Positions 38,314 through 49,069 of a stretch of 64,000 nucleotides of DNA are shown piece after piece. Numbering within the stretch: the first letter of the stretch is position 1; every line of letters begins with the position of its first letter. Made by a program: the position numbers and the translations under genes. This stretch comes from Adineta steineri (taxonomy: Eukaryota > Rotifera > Eurotatoria > Adinetida > Adinetidae): contig CAJNOI010000007.1 in NCBI GenBank assembly GCA_905250115.1, positions 115,049 through 179,048 on the forward strand, written 5' to 3'. The notes below the pieces were generated by a model that saw only the letters and a list, made by a program, of their open reading frames with translations, did no database searches and had not been told where the DNA came from.

Positions 38314-38396
38314 ATAACACGAAAAAAAAATAGAAAATGAAAGTGATAAAAGTAAAAGAAAAATTATATATGAATAAGGTTTTGTTTCTTGCTCTT

Positions 38397-38455
38397 TCAA
38401 CCAAGACAAGCAGCTTGAGTAGCATAGAATTCGTCCAAGCTAGCACAAAAACGTT
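38397..38455 (-). CDS. Alternative last exon C of the neuropeptide-like gene
   Basis: Acceptor TTGCAG at 38457-38456. After KR it encodes FCASLDEFYATQAACLG then TGA: two Cys 12 residues apart, an AAC element shared with exon B, and a final Gly for amidation. Confidence 0.7.
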
Positions 38456-40173
38456 CTGCAAGAAGAAGAACAAAAAGCAATAAAATACGAATTAAATATG
38501 AGATAAATATATTTCTTTTCATTAGGAAACAAAATTTTATGAAATTGAGATTCTCATTCTCCCTTCTATAAACACATACATATATACCAAATTCATCCAA
38601 ACTTTCTTTAAGCGAAATTAAAGTGAGTAAAAAAACAGCAATAAAATAGTTAGAGAAAACAGAAACCCACACACACACAGTTATATGATTAATATTGCAT
38701 TATAAAAAAAACTATCACCTGTTCGACATAGATATTGCAAAGAGTACAGGTGTATAGGTACAAAGTTAAATAAAGGTATGATTTATCATTACATATGATC
38801 ATGCCTTGATATATTATTCATTAGTTATAAGTAATAAAATATGTTAAAATTGATGAGTATGTACCATCGTTAATAAACGGTATGGAGTAAAATAAGTAAA
38901 TGTAAACACACAGAGATTAAGAAGAAACAAACAAGAAAAAAAGACAATTCAATAGAATATTATAAAAAAAAAAAAGGAAGAGGAAACCGGTGATATAAGT
39001 GTATAAATGCGTAGTGATCGTGATGTTGGTACTGATGCGATTTTAGCCGCATGCTGCCCAATTGGAATTCATTAGATCTTCATACGAGTTACAGTAGGTT
39101 TTGAAACGTTCTAGAATAATACATTATCATTTATGTTATGTTTTCTATTAGTATGGTAAAATCAAATAAACACTCATTACTTAATGATGTCAATCAATTA
39201 TTTCTTATTTATTAATAATTTACTGATAAGAATCAGCATATGGATCTTTCGTTTAACGAAAAAAATGTTTTTCATAACTAGGAGAAGAGGTACGTGCGAG
39301 TGCGTTTAACAAGCTTTGTGTATATATAAAAGTAAGTAAGAGATAAATTAAAAATCGATATGTGTAATAAAAATAAAGAAATACAATAGATCATTCATAC
39401 AAAATCAGACATGTTAAATTATATAGAAATCATGCATCTAAGCGCACAATAAAGCAATATATAATACATGCATTAACAAGAAATGTTAGTAAAAACGAAG
39501 CACGTGACGTTGTTGATCATAAAAATAGCAACATCCATGCATAAATTAGATGAAGAGAATAGAATTATTTGTCAATTGTACGTCGATTTCTTTGTAAAAT
39601 ATCCTGAATACTATAGTTAGTAAAGCGTTCTAAATAATAAAGCATATTGAAAAAAGAAATATTAGTCAGTTAGTAAACATGCCAAAATGCAATTGAAGGG
39701 ATAATTATAATAATTTATATGTATATGAAAAGACGAGAATATTCTATAGAAAATTGACTGGCAGGCAAAAAACGAAACTCTTACTTTTAACTTCTTCGAA
39801 TCGATTTGGGTTTGGGTCAGACATTGATCGAAGATATTCTCGAATCTAAATAGAATAAGAAAGAGAAAAATGAAGATGAGTTTTGAACAAAAAAATTTTC
39901 AAATTTATTTACTAATTCTCGTTTAACAAAGTCTTGTTGTTCGCGTTTTGCAGCACGTTGTTCAGCATTGGATGTTAAAAGGAAATGACGTAATTTATTG
40001 TAATCATACGATCGACGTTGTTCTTGTACATCATCATCACTATCATCAGCAGTCATATCTTTCATATGAAGACTATCTGAGGATGCCGCACGAGTATATG
40101 TCATTGTTGACATGAAAATAATTGCAATTAACAAAATGCCAAATTGTGTAGATAAGACAAAGAATTTCGTCAT
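38397..40173 (-). CDS. Neuropeptide-like preprohormone with three alternative last exons
   Basis: Common exons 40173-39913 (87 codons) and 39845-39785 (20 codons plus one base). The N-terminus is a signal peptide (FFVLSTQFGILLIAIIFMST, cut near TRA). The proregion has an acidic stretch and several dibasic sites (QRR, AAKR, FVKR), which are typical prohormone convertase sites, with SYDYNKLRHFLLTSNAEQ and ELIREYLRSMSDPNPNRFEE between them. The second exon ends with AAA plus A, and each of three downstream acceptors supplies AA CG[TC] TT[TC], so every form continues K-R-F: 39629-39565, 39110-39043 or 38455-38397. Precursors of 128, 129 or 126 residues result. Two of the three end in Gly after a Cys pair, as amidated peptides do. 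I do not recognise the hormone family; calcitonin-like genes use a similar alternative-exon plan but the peptides differ. Confidence 0.75.
39043..39110 (-). CDS. Alternative last exon B of the neuropeptide-like gene
   Basis: Acceptor TTCTAG at 39112-39111. After KR it encodes FKTYCNSYEDLMNSNWAACG then TAA: two Cys 13 residues apart and a final Gly, the signature of a disulfide-looped, C-terminally amidated peptide. Confidence 0.7.
39565..39629 (-). CDS. Alternative last exon A of the neuropeptide-like gene
   Basis: Acceptor TTTAG at 39631-39630. After KR it encodes FTNYSIQDILQRNRRTIDK then TAA. It lacks Cys and a C-terminal Gly, but holds an internal RNRR site that could release FTNYSIQDILQRN. 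A weak donor GTACAA inside it in phase 1 would also let it act as a cassette exon. Confidence 0.65.
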
Positions 40174-41008
40174 TTTACTTGTTTACTGTTCGGTGAAAAA
40201 AATACTTGAAAGATGTTGAAAATATGTGTGGGTGCCGAGAAAAGCAATCTAGAACAAAAAAGTATGAGTATGTCTTATTTACACCTGACAACGAGGAAAA
40301 AAATTTTATGCAATACTCAATGAAGGAGAAAAACACCCGAAACATTGGCATACAATAAGAAATAGAAATCTTGCCAATATTATTCATATAGGTGAAGTAG
40401 ACTTCAGTAGATGTTCTCTTGGTGTATTATATATATACATATATATTTAGAGTTTTTTTTTCGAGAGAAAAAAAAAGAGAAACAGAAATTGTCGTCATAC
40501 AAAAAAGAAGAGAACGGCGTCACAGAACACACAAACATACAATTCTTTTTTCTCTTGTTCATTGAAGCTTGTACAAATTGTTTTCATTACCAAGACACTC
40601 AATAAACAGAATTGACAACAAAAAACTACCCACGTCTCATTTGCATCATACCTTATAAAATAATTGTATATAATACGTATATACGAAGTGGGTGATCCAG
40701 TAATTCAAACTGACTAATAATCTTTGTCTGATAAATTCTATGTGACAAGTGAAAAAATATTTTGTATAATAGAAAATCCTTATTGAGTATGACATCATGA
40801 TTCATTGACGTCAATTCATCGATCAATATATCGTTTTGTATGATATCTGAGAACATAACTAAACGCAGTTAGTCACACTTATGTGTGTCCTTTTTCTCGT
40901 AAAAGGACAAATACATTATATATGTTCTCTTATACGTCATTAATAATACTTTATAGTATAACAAAATATCGTATAGGTAAGATCTGAATTATATGATCGA
41001 AAAAGAAC
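40174..41008. other. Intergenic upstream of the neuropeptide-like gene
   Basis: No exon seen. It holds the promoter and 5' UTR of the peptide gene and the 3' UTR of the LDH-like gene. Confidence 0.5.
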
Positions 41009-43224
41009 TTAAATCATATTTAGTTTTTCTTTTATGATCTTATTTATATTTTGAATTACGTTTGAAAATTCATTTTCATTTTGATAATGAGAGTTGAAAT
41101 TTGTTGTTATTAAATGAGATACACCATTTTGATTAATTATTGCTGGAATTGAAAGAAAAAGATCAGTTTTAACATCATAATAACCCTTAATATTAACAGT
41201 AACTGTATGAATTTCACGTTTATTTCGAAGAATACATTCAACAAGTTCACTTGATGCCATTGATATTGACCAAACTTCAGTTCCTTTAAAAACAACAATA
41301 AAAAAAACAAAAGAATCTCTTCTATAAACCTTTAATCTTATTAATTTCTTCTTGTCGTTGATTAACATTCATATGTAATTGATTCCAATTTTCTTTATCA
41401 TTTAAAGTTCCTATTGATGAATTTTCTGAAAGTAAATGAATACCACCCACAGTTATTGAATTCCATAATGGAATATTATTATGTCCATGTCCACCAATCA
41501 TAATGCCAGTTATACTTGCTGGTGATATATTTAATTTTTCTCCAATTAATAATCTATGTAAACTAAATTTTATTAGAAAATATTAAAATACAACAAAATA
41601 TTTCAACCTAAAATGAGCAGAATCAATCATTGTTCCCGGTGCCATAATACGATATGATGGTAGCATACTATTAGAAGCACATAATTGTGTCATGACTTCA
41701 AATGGTTGTATTCCAATGATCATGATACAATCTGGTGCTGAAACATGAGTATTAATTTCTATTTGATTATTGTAACAGATATTACTATAAGATTTCCCTG
41801 TTGTAAATACTTTCTGTTAATCTCATATATAAATAGTATTTAACTTGAGTCATAAGTCCTTCTCTTTATTCTGTATACAAGAATGAAGGCATAATATATA
41901 TATATATACCCATTCAACATACTCTATATTGAGAGCAAGTGATTAAATACAAAAGATATTAAGTCTAGTATAGAAAAAAATCACTGTACACATGAATGAG
42001 CTTAACTATGTTTCGGATATTTGTCATCAATGAGTACTTTCATTATATTAAGTAAATATCATATATTTTTGATTCATATGAAATGTGAAAAGTTCATTTT
42101 CATATCATATATCAATAAAAACAAAAGTTAATATATAGAAAAGTTTATTGATCTGCAATATTCACGTATGTTTGATGATGTGGGAGGAAACTTTAAGTTA
42201 ATGGCAACATTTTATTAAAAATTTAATATTCATGAGAGTAGGCGACGAAAAATTTGAAAAATCATATAAAAAATATGATTAATCTTATAGATGATTGTTG
42301 TTGTTAGTAATTTTTAATTAAAATCGAATATTAATGTTTGACTTTCAGTTTATACAAAGCAGTAAAATATGGTTTCTTCTAGATGTATTTTTTTAACTAC
42401 GAAAAATTGAGTTTTTTTTATCTAGAAGTAAACAAAATTCTCAAAGTACTTTTAATTGTGTTCGAAACTCAAGTATTCTAAATGTTTGATGGAATTTTTT
42501 TTTCGATATATTGACGTAGTGTATAAGTATATTATTACATTTGCAAAAATGAAATATAACTAATAATAACATTGTAAGAGTATCGAATACATTTTCATAA
42601 TCTCATATAAGATTGTAGAGAAATCAATATTTTTAATTATACCCGTTTTTTACCTACCATAGGAACTAATAGTTCGTGATAATGTTTTCAAATTAGATAA
42701 GATTTTCTCATTTGGAAAAGATGATTGAGTAATATTTTGATTCTTTCGTTCTTCATCATCATCATCATCATTGGCATCACAGAGAATAACAATACGAGCA
42801 CCTTCACATGATGCCAATTGAGTACTTGCTTGTATATTAACACCTGAAACAAATGTTGTACAAGTACTTAAATCAGCATATTCAGCTAAAATGAATTCAA
42901 TTTAAAATGTATCCTATGTACAAAAACAAATCTATTTATACCAGCTAATCGTTTTTCATTTCGATCTATAATAATAACATCAGTCACAACTTGTTTACAA
43001 ATAAGTAAAAAAGCGGTGGCTGATCCTAATTCATTCATTCCAATAATAGCAACTTTGTATGGAGTTGGACCAATATCTAATGATTCATCGATCATATTAA
43101 TTTTTAAAGTATTTTTCAGTTCTGTAGCCAAATCATTTTCAACTATTGTTTCTTTTTGTATGGAGCTAATATCTTTCTCTTCATTTGTATTAAATTCTTC
43201 TTCAGTAATCTCATACTCACTCAT
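41009..43224 (-). CDS. Lactate/malate dehydrogenase-like protein with altered active site
   Basis: Exons 43224-42942, 42885-42658, 41737-41608, 41562-41330 and 41283-41009 join to 382 codons plus stop. After a 57-residue acidic extension the Rossmann start reads YKVAIIGMNELGSATAF, aligned with LDH VVGVGAVGMACA. SSYAPDCIMIIGIQPFEVMT matches KYSPDCIIIVVSNPVD; GGHGHNNIPLWNSITVGG matches GEHGDSSVAVWSGVNVAG and keeps the catalytic His; KGTEVWSISMASSELVECIL and VKTDLFLSIPAIIN match the C-terminal domain. Changes: the middle Gly of GxGxxG is Asn, the substrate-binding Arg of DSARF is His (DSAHF), the GEHGD Glu is Gly and Asp is His, and the substrate loop with its Arg is replaced by an Asp-rich stretch. 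LDH activity is therefore doubtful; it may be a pseudoenzyme or have another substrate. Confidence 0.82.
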
Positions 43225-43518
43225 GTTACTAAACTAATAACAGATGATATGATTTGAAATATAAGAATAACGCGCCAAAAGTTTGATACACTATGCAAAT
43301 CATCGTACTTTTTCTATATATCTCTCAAGTAGATATCCATTTGAATAGAAAAAGAAACTTTCTTGTTTTATCATCTTACTTTAGAATCTCAATGCTATAC
43401 AAATCAATAATCAAGAAAAAAAATATTTCACTAATCTTATCAAACGAGATGTCTATAGTTCTTCTATTCAAAGTAATATTTAAATAAACTATAAAAAAGT
43501 AAAAAAATGTTATCGTAG
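43225..43518. promoter_or_regulatory. Divergent intergenic region of LDH-like and Ig-like genes
   Basis: About 290 bp. The first coding exon of the Ig-like gene, with its signal peptide, should be here or missing; a hydrophobic ATG frame at 43293 and another at 43450 both give donors in the wrong phase for the exon at 43519. Confidence 0.35.
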
Positions 43519-45348
43519 ATCTCAATTGTTTTACAAAAACATATGAGAATGATGATGATACTATTATTTTTAATACACCAAATTTTACATTTATTGATTC
43601 TTTATTATCTGTAATTTCAATAAATAAATCTAAATCATCTGTTCGTGATCATACAATATGGTTAATACATCAGATAACTTCAAATAAATATCAAGAAATT
43701 GCACGATATGATTCAATTAGAAAACAATTTCTTATAAATTCGAATGAAAATTTTTCATCTACCATTGATAAAAATACTGGTCAATTAACAGTAATTAATA
43801 CTCAGAATAAAAATCTTATTTATACAGAAATAATTATGCATGCACAATCAGGTTTAAGTAAAGATGATGATATTTTACATGATATTTATCGTTTTATTCG
43901 TCTTTCAACTTCATCACGTAAGACATTTCTATTGATATAATTAATTTCTTTTTTTTTCTTAAATCAATAGTTAATTGTACAACAAATATTACAATTAATG
44001 TTGATGAATCAATTGAAATTCAATGTACAATTGAATATGAATTTATTAAATATGAGGATTTAGATAATTATCAACCGAGAATTAATTTTACATTTTATTT
44101 AAAACAAAATGATTCATTTTATACAGCTGTTAATCAAGAATATTTGAATGAAATCAATGATATACAAATAGATGATAATGCAACATGGATTTGGAAACGT
44201 TCAATTAGTTATACAGTTAGATTGATGAATAAAGAAGAAAATTATAGAGAATATGCTTGTATTATCGTACCTGATACATTAAAAATTGTAGATATATTTC
44301 AAGACGATAATCGAATATGTCGTACGAAAATTGATATCCAAAGTAATATTCTATTAAAATAGAAAAATATGAAAAAAAATTCTATTTATTTTAATTCAGA
44401 TAATGATTCTTCAATAATAACATTTCCACAATTAAGTAAATAAGAAACGTTTTTCTCTATTTTTTTCAAAGAATTGATTTCAATATTAATAGATCAATGG
44501 AATTTAATCGATATAATAATAATTATTTTAATTCTAATCAGTAGTCTCTTACTTATCGTATCACTAATTCTTTGTATACTAGCACGAAAATACAATAAAA
44601 AACGTACAATTCAGATAAAACCAGAAAGTAAGTTATTAATTAAATATTTAAAATATAGAGTGATCTAAAACTTTCCAGAATTGCACTACATCTGTTTATA
44701 GAAACGACATTCTACGAATCTTTGTATATCATATAAAATCAATTTACGTCTTAGACATACTTTCTAAGATCCAGAAAAATTTCGAAATTCCGGCAATAAC
44801 TAAGGAGGTCAATTCGATATGTACTGTTTACTTTTGAAAGAATGAAATCTCGCTTATGGAATATCTAGCATAGGACAGCGTTTCTATAAACAGATATAGT
44901 ACAGTTCCCGAGAATTTTTGCATATCACCCTATAAATTAAGTTTTAGATAAAACAATAACATTACCATATGAAACAAAGCAAACATTTTCCAAAGAGAAT
45001 CTATTTTCAAATAATAATGAAATGAAATCTGAACCTTCTTTAAAAACTCTTTCACCTCAACAACATAAACCAGGTTGTCCAAGATATATTCCATCACCTG
45101 AATCTAATCTTCTTTCAAGTGATTTATTTACTCATACAACGATTGATAATATCAAAAAAATGTAAGGATATTTATATTTTAAATCTGAACTAAATATTTA
45201 TTTTAGAATTCTTCCTGATATTCCTCAAACAAATGATCTATTTGATGATCAAACTTATATTCATTTTTATATACCATCAAATAATGAGAATCTATCAATG
45301 AAAAAACTTCATTCATCATTGTTCGAAAAAAGCCAATCTACTCATTAA
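43519..45348 (+). CDS. Single-pass membrane protein with Ig-like ectodomain, first exon unresolved
   Basis: Exons 43519-43917, 43971-44342, 44400-44435, 44472-44627, 44942-45161 and 45207-45348 join in one frame to a stop at 45346. The extracellular part is rich in Asn-glycosylation sites and has an Ig-like pattern: SIEIQCTIEYEF as a B strand, ATWIWKRS as a Trp region and YREYACIIVP as the YxC F strand. A strong membrane span follows (LIDIIIIILILISSLLLIVS), then a basic stop-transfer (ARKYNKKR) and a Ser/Pro-rich cytoplasmic tail of about 130 residues. Exon 43519 needs one base from an upstream exon that I could not find, so the start is unknown. The intron 44628-44941 contains a MITE. Function not assigned; it may be an adhesion or recognition receptor. 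Confidence 0.6.
44658..44930. mobile_element. Tc1/mariner-type MITE (273 bp)
   Basis: Ends are imperfect terminal inverted repeats of about 50 bp: left GAGTGATCT and inner ATCTGTTTATAGAAACG (44687-44704), right end inverse complement GGGTGATATGC with the same inner block (44880-44898). Both ends are flanked by TA, within TATA, as expected of Tc1/mariner insertion. No coding capacity. The right end lies 10 bp from a splice acceptor of the Ig-like gene. Confidence 0.75.
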
Positions 45349-45605
45349 TTTTTCTTCTCTCGATTGAAATGAAAGACATAAGTGAGGATTTGTATGTATA
45401 TATACATTTTTTTTAAAACAAGAACGTTATCTATTATGTATCTACAAGAAATAAGAATGATTAAATAGACAAAAGCGAAAGCAATGGTGAATAAGATATA
45501 TTATTGTTCGCATCGTCGATAAGTAATGGTAATGGATTATTAATGCTTAAGTCGAAAGCTGTTTGATTATTTGAGAAGATTTGTATGAGTCTATGATCAT
45601 AATCA

Positions 45606-48600
45606 TTAATATCGATTGATACTGGCCAAGGCATGCTCTAAATAAAAATAAAAAAGTTACTATTAACATATTAAAGACGAAATTTCTATAAGATTCTGCA
45701 GGAGCGTAAATAGGGGGGACACGTGGGGCGCGGCGCCCCCCCCCCCCCCTTTCGAAAACTAGTAGAAAAAAAGGGGGTTGCGCCCCCCACCCCTACTTCT
45801 AGAAAGTTCACTTTTTTTGACCATTGAAATAGAAAAATTAGGGTTACGCCCCCTTGCACCCCCCTGCTCTGACACCTGACTTACGCCCCTGTATAAGATT
45901 ATTGTCTGTATTCGCTAGATGATGAATATTTTTTTTCAATTCTACCTGCAATGGCTTGTTGCATACGACGACGTGCTCCAAAAGCTTCAATACCAATTTG
46001 AGTCAAATCATGATCCGTCATAGAAAGAAATGTGCAATAGTCAATCTAGATTTATTTTATTCATATGAATGAAATAAATAAATAAACCAATAGAAAAAAA
46101 ACTTACCTCATTACGTTCAAATGTTGACCAATATTTTTCTAAATTTATTGAACGAAGTAATGTAAATAATTTTGTCGAACAATTATCTTGCGTTGGAAAA
46201 GCCAAAGTATCTAAAAATAGAAATAAGAATGAAATATATATATTTAATTATAATTTACTGTCAATTGATTCTAAATTATTGATATCAGTCGATTTTAATG
46301 ATTGTTGAGTCGATGAATCGAAAACCAAAAGCTTAAATTAACAAGATAAAACAAAAAATCTTTAAAACTTTAATTAATTTACCGATGGAATTTGATCATT
46401 ATTCGTTGGCCAAATGACAGTATCTTGATCAATATCTAAAAATCAAATATTTATATATATTAAAGGTCAATGAAATTTTTGCTTACTTCGTGATGATGAT
46501 GAACGTTCATGACCAATTGGTGATGGTTTTTTTGTAGTACTTGTTTCAACTCTAAAATCAATAAATGTATTTAACAAGAAAAAAAAAAGTTTCGAAAATT
46601 ATTTACAATGGTACAAGTACAGTATCAATTTGTTGTGCTGATGGTATATAACAAGGTTCAATTGGAATTAATATACTATCTGTCATATGATTTGTCGAAG
46701 GTGATGTAAGTATTAATGATGAAGATCCAGATGGTACTAAATACAATACTTTTGAATATTAGATTATTTAGAAAAAAAAAAAAAAACTTACAAGAGAGAT
46801 CAGATAAAAATGTCGATGTTTGATCTATGAATGAAAAATAAATAAATAAATTCGATTTTGAATATTTTTGTTTAAACTTACTCAAATCGAATAAACCAGT
46901 GGTATGTATTGGTAAAATATGATTATTATTTGGTTCTGGTAAACCAAGAATAATAGCACGAGCTCGAAATAATTGATCACAATTGTATTCTTGTGATTGA
47001 ACAGTAACTAACTATAATTTTAATTTTCAAAAAAAATGTAAAAAATAAAAGAGAAATAATTTACTTTGCCAATTTTATCTTTACGTGTTCGAACAGTTGT
47101 TGTTACATTAAGTTTATCTTTAATATGAGCTATTTGAGCTTCAAAAAAAATAATAAGAATAGAATGAGTTTAATAGAATAAAGTTTTTTCATACCACGAG
47201 TCGGTTCTTTATCAATTGGTATTTCAAATGTCAATATAATTGGTAAACAAAGCTAAGAAAAAAATTATATTTAAATTGAAATAAAAACAAAAAAAAGTTT
47301 TTTATTTTACATCAAATAATTTTCGTGCTTGACAAACTTGTGTTGGAGATCCAGTTATTGTAACCGATGTCCGACGTCCATAATTATTTATATTATCTTG
47401 TGATATATTTGAATTAATCATTGTTGGAAATTGTATTGTTGTATGTGTATATTGTTCAATAGCAGCAATACACATATCTTTTGATTGTTGACGAGTTTGT
47501 AAATAAACATGATATTGTTCACTAACTTCTGTTTGACATGTTACTTTAATTAATGGAGCTTCGAAACCATAAAATGCTTGTATTAAATATTCAGTTGCTT
47601 CAGCTAAACCTGGTTGATTGATACTTTTAAAATAGAAAAATGAAATTATTATTATTATTAAATAATTTTATTTAAACTTACAGTCCACGAACAATACAAT
47701 AAACATCACCAGTTTTAGCATACGGACGTGGTAAAACAATAACACCAAAACGTGTACGAACATTTTTAAATAATGGATAATCGTCATTTATAATATTAAT
47801 TAATTGTGTTGGTGGTATAAGAAATTTTAATGACATTGGTAAAATTTCTCGTATACGTTTTCGAGCATCTTCAATTGATGATATTGTTCCTGTAATTGAT
47901 ACCTAATAAATAAATAAAAAATATTAATATCGATCGTGTCTTAAAATTTATTTATATACTTGATTAGATTTAGTTCCATTTGGTTCACGATTTCCATCAG
48001 GAAAATGAATATGAGTATCAGTTGCTGACATGATACTTTGAATTTGATTACCTTGCCGTCCAATACAATGTGCATGATCAGTAAATGGTATTTCAACTTT
48101 GAGTGTAGCTCGTTCCATATTTGTTGTTCGCATTGTTGGTAACTGAAATATATATCGAAAAATCTTTTCTATTTATATGAATGGAAAGTTTTAAAGTGTG
48201 ACACATATTAGATTGACTAATCGGTTCGCTTCAAAAAAAAGTCGATTCTATCTTTGAAGTTATTATAATCACTATCCGAAACAAACGTACATTACTCTCT
48301 TCTTTTTCTTTGTTACAGACTAAACGAATCTTCTTATTCGCATATATATGTTGAGACGCCTTCATGTATAGATAGAAAAATTTCAATAATGGACCAACAC
48401 TAATTTTTCTCGCCCTCTCTCTCTCTCTCTCTCTCTCTTTTTCTTCTCATATCATTTCTTGAAACAAATAAACAAAAGTGAATATGAAGAATGATACCAC
48501 CGACATTATCATTATTCTTGCACGTTTCTTCTTATCATCATTCCATGTTTCGAAAAAGATACGATTCATCATTATGTCAAAGTTTTCTCTCTTTTTTTTT

Positions 48601-49069
48601 CGCTAGGACAACGAAAAAAAGACAAGAAAAATGAATTATTGAACATACCAAAAAACAACATGTACAACAATCATTATCGAATATTGAACAAGTATCAAAC
48701 ATTGAAAGGAATAAATATATATATCAAATTGAAACAAACGAACTAACTGATCATTTAGAATAGTAAACTTGTCTATGCTCTACTTTAATTCTCCGATTGT
48801 GTCATCATTAGAATAAGGATTATGATCGGTCATAAAAGTCATCAAGATCATTGCCATACATAAATACTCTTTCTTTCTCTTTTCGATCATGTCTATGTCT
48901 TTGCATAATTACATCCGACGACAATAACAAATAATATGAACGAACGACAATCATCAACAACGAATACAACAAAAAGAAAAACGCGTTATATAGTTATACA
49001 TACGAATTCATTTTGTATTGATGAAGATGCAGCTGTAGAAAAACGACATCGTTTTGCTGGTTGATTCAT
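45606..49069 (-). CDS. BICC1: Bicaudal-C, KH and SAM domain RNA-binding protein
   Basis: Known role: post-transcriptional repressor that recruits CCR4-NOT and polymerises through its SAM domain. First exon 49069-49004 (MNQPAKRCRFSTAAS), then 48142-47960 and further short exons to a stop at 45608-45606. KH1 has the GxxG loop (HCIGRQGNQI) and THIHFPDGNREPNGTKSNQV, closely matching BICC1. A KH-like domain follows; the KH2 position reads YHVYLQTRQQSKDM, lacking GxxG. RKLFDLCLPIILTFEI and the third KH-like block continue. A Ser/Thr-rich linker leads to the SAM domain (LRSINLEKYWSTFERNEIDY through GIEAFGARRRMQQAIA), ending EHALASINRY. The linker is far shorter than in vertebrates. The intron 45650-45945 holds a MITE. 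A 0.86-kb first intron separates the start exon. Confidence 0.92.
45695..45891. mobile_element. GC-rich hAT-like MITE (about 197 bp)
   Basis: Flanked by the 8-bp direct repeat TATAAGAT (45687-45694 and 45892-45899), the size of a hAT target duplication. Ends share CAGGRGCGTAA in inverted orientation (left CAGGAGCGTAAATAGG after four extra bases, right inverse complement CAGGGGCGTAAGTCAGG). The inside has long C and G runs and GCGCC blocks, in sharp contrast to the host intron. No coding capacity. Confidence 0.7.
48143..49003. other. First intron of Bicaudal-C with (CT)n tract
   Basis: Contains a CT microsatellite at about 48414-48438 and otherwise AT-rich sequence without exons. Confidence 0.55.

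Noticed and set aside
43293..43487. Candidate signal-peptide exon for the Ig-like gene
   Set aside because: The N-terminus is hydrophobic, but the available donors leave the wrong phase for the exon at 43519.
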